Positions 4,613 to 5,853 of a stretch of DNA of 5,853 nucleotides are shown piece after piece. The position numbers and the translations under genes are program-made. This DNA comes from Nonlabens sp. (GTDB taxonomy: Bacteria; Bacteroidota; Bacteroidia; Flavobacteriales; Flavobacteriaceae). Under the pieces are notes generated by a model, which was given only the letters and a program-made list of their open reading frames with translations, had not been told where the DNA came from and did not search any database. Every line of letters starts with the position of its first letter. The stretch's first letter is position 1. The stretch covers positions 1 to 5,853 of the forward strand of contig JALZUY010000125.1 in the NCBI GenBank assembly GCA_023301395.1. The letters run 5' to 3'.

Positions 4613-5853
4613 TTTAACTTTTGAGATTTGTGCCATTAACTCAGCCTCGGCACAAAGGATACCGTTTGCATAAGCATAAGCCTGCATGTGACATATTCCT
4701 CTTCTTATAGGAGAAATTAAATCGCATTTAAATATGAGCGTATCTCCTGGTGAGACTTTACGCTTGAATTTCACATTATCCATTTTCATGAAGAACGTCA
4801 AATAATTTTCTGGATCTGGAACAGTACTTAATACTAAAATACCACCTGTTTGAGCCATAGCCTCTACAATAAGCACTCCAGGCATAACTGGTGCTCCTGG
4901 AAAGTGTCCATTAAAGAACTGCTCGTTCATAGTCACGTTCTTCAAACCGATTACGTGAGTCGATGACAATTCGAAGATCTTATCAATTAAAAGGAACGGT
5001 GGTCTATGTGGTAAGACTTCCATAATCTTAACTACATCCATTAGTGGTTCTTGACTTAAATCTACTTGAGGTACGTTATTACGAGCCTCTAGCTTAATAA
5101 GTTTCGATAATTTCTTTGCAAACTGAGTGTTCACAAAATGTCCTGGTTTGTTTGCTATAACCTTACCTCTTATTCTTGTTCCTACTAGTGCTAAATCACC
5201 TATTACATCGAGTAACTTATGTCTTGCTGCTTCATTAGGGTAATGCAATGTTAGGTTGTCTAGAATTCCATTAGGCTTTACAGATACGTTATCTTTATTA
5301 AATGCCTTTTTAAGATTCTCCATAGTCTTAGGAGATAACTCCTTGTCTACATAAACTATAGCATTATTTAAATCACCACCTTTAATTAATCCATGTTCTA
5401 GTAACATTTCAATTTCATGTAAGAAACTAAACGTCCTAGATTCTGATATTTCTTTTTTGAAATCTGATAATCTATCTAAAGTAGCATTCTGAGTACCAAG
5501 TACCTTGGTGCCAAAATCTACCATAGTTGTTACTTGGTATGAATCTGATGGCATGAGGATGATTTCACTTCCAGTTTCTTCATCACGATAGGATATCACA
5601 TCTTTTACAACATATTCTTTACGATTATCATCTAGAGTAGCAACTCCAGCTTTCTCAATCGCTTCAATAAAATATTTAGAAGAACCGTCCATAATAGGTG
5701 GTTCACTGCTATCAATCTCTACTAAACAATTGTCTATTTCTAAACCTACTAACGCCGCAAGAACATGTTCACAAGTGTTAATATGCACACCATTTTTATC
5801 TAATGTTGTACCGCGCTTGGTATCTGTAACATACTTAGCATCTGCCTCAATAA
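4610..5853 (-). CDS. lpxC/fabZ: Bifunctional LpxC-FabZ fusion: UDP-3-O-acyl-GlcNAc deacetylase / 3-hydroxyacyl-ACP dehydratase (5' end off window)
   Basis: Two enzymes in one polypeptide. LpxC is the zinc deacetylase that commits substrate to lipid A; FabZ dehydrates 3-hydroxyacyl-ACP in fatty acid synthesis. The frame is open to base 5853, so the N-terminus (about 50 residues by comparison with E. coli LpxC) is missing. The GTG at 5786-5788 is an internal Val in GVHINTCEHVLAAL, not a start. Counting that Val as 1, the zinc ligands are His8 (in CEHVLAAL), His190 and Asp194 (RHKLLDVIGDL); Glu7 and His217 (KPGHF) are the other catalytic residues. A linker at about 235-250 leads to FabZ: LPHRPPFLLID at 259-269, active-site His295 in NGHFPGAPVMPG, and Glu309 in VEAMAQ. 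Both active sites are intact. Both domains use the same 3-hydroxyacyl-ACP pool, FabZ directly and LpxC through LpxA. The fusion is a known Bacteroidota feature. It is the first gene of the visible operon. Confidence 0.97.
   Translation of the reverse strand, partial: IEADAKYVTDTKRGTTLDKNGVHINTCEHVLAALVGLEIDNCLVEIDSSEPPIMDGSSKYFIEAIEKAGVATLDDNRKEYVVKDVISYRDEETGSEIILMPSDSYQVTTMVDFGTKVLGTQNATLDRLSDFKKEISESRTFSFLHEIEMLLEHGLIKGGDLNNAIVYVDKELSPKTMENLKKAFNKDNVSVKPNGILDNLTLHYPNEAARHKLLDVIGDLALVGTRIRGKVIANKPGHFVNTQFAKKLSKLIKLEARNNVPQVDLSQEPLMDVVKIMEVLPHRPPFLLIDKIFELSSTHVIGLKNVTMNEQFFNGHFPGAPVMPGVLIVEAMAQTGGILVLSTVPDPENYLTFFMKMDNVKFKRKVSPGDTLIFKCDLISPIRRGICHMQAYAYANGILCAEAELMAQISKVK

Noticed and set aside
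4610..5788. GTG at 5786-5788 as the start of the lpxC/fabZ gene
   Set aside because: The frame stays open to 5853 and the upstream codons read as normal LpxC sequence (for example DTKRGTTLDKNG), so the GTG is an internal valine and the gene is simply cut by the window edge.

Overview
This 5.85 kb window is AT-rich and all eight recognisable genes lie on the minus strand. Three things point to a marine-type member of the Flavobacteriaceae (Bacteroidota): an LpxC-FabZ fusion, the order lpxC/fabZ - lpxA - efp - LpxD-like - NTF2-like - sucD, and starts without an obvious Shine-Dalgarno sequence. A palindrome in the LpxD-like gene resembles a dispersed repeat I recall from Nonlabens/Dokdonia-type genomes. 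The genus is a guess from memory.

Read in the direction of transcription (high to low coordinates), the window opens inside the fused lpxC/fabZ gene, whose 5' end lies beyond base 5853. Its stop overlaps the lpxA start by one base. Then follow efp (6 nt gap), an LpxD-family acyltransferase (no gap), a small NTF2-like protein (1 nt gap) and, after 30 nt, sucD. This looks like one transcription unit. It combines the first two lipid A steps and the fatty-acid dehydratase with elongation factor P and the alpha subunit of succinyl-CoA synthetase.

The 70 nt between sucD and fabG hold a perfect 12-bp inverted repeat followed by a U-tract, which fits an intrinsic terminator or attenuator. After it come fabG (the ketoacyl reductase that acts one step before FabZ in fatty acid elongation) and, 21 nt on, the start of a membrane protein that runs off the left edge. 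That protein is probably the VWA-domain protein often found in flavobacteria.

Functionally, FabG and FabZ belong to the fatty acid cycle that supplies 3-hydroxyacyl-ACP. LpxA transfers that acyl group to UDP-GlcNAc and LpxC deacetylates the product, so fatty acid and lipid A synthesis are physically linked here. The LpxD-like protein is probably not the housekeeping LpxD: it differs at the uridine-pocket Asn and at the second active-site His. No RNA genes, insertion sequences, CRISPR arrays or phage genes were seen, and there is no gene-free stretch over 300 bases. This is mostly a conserved housekeeping region. The points worth a second look are the LpxD paralogue, the palindrome inside it, and the hairpin before fabG.
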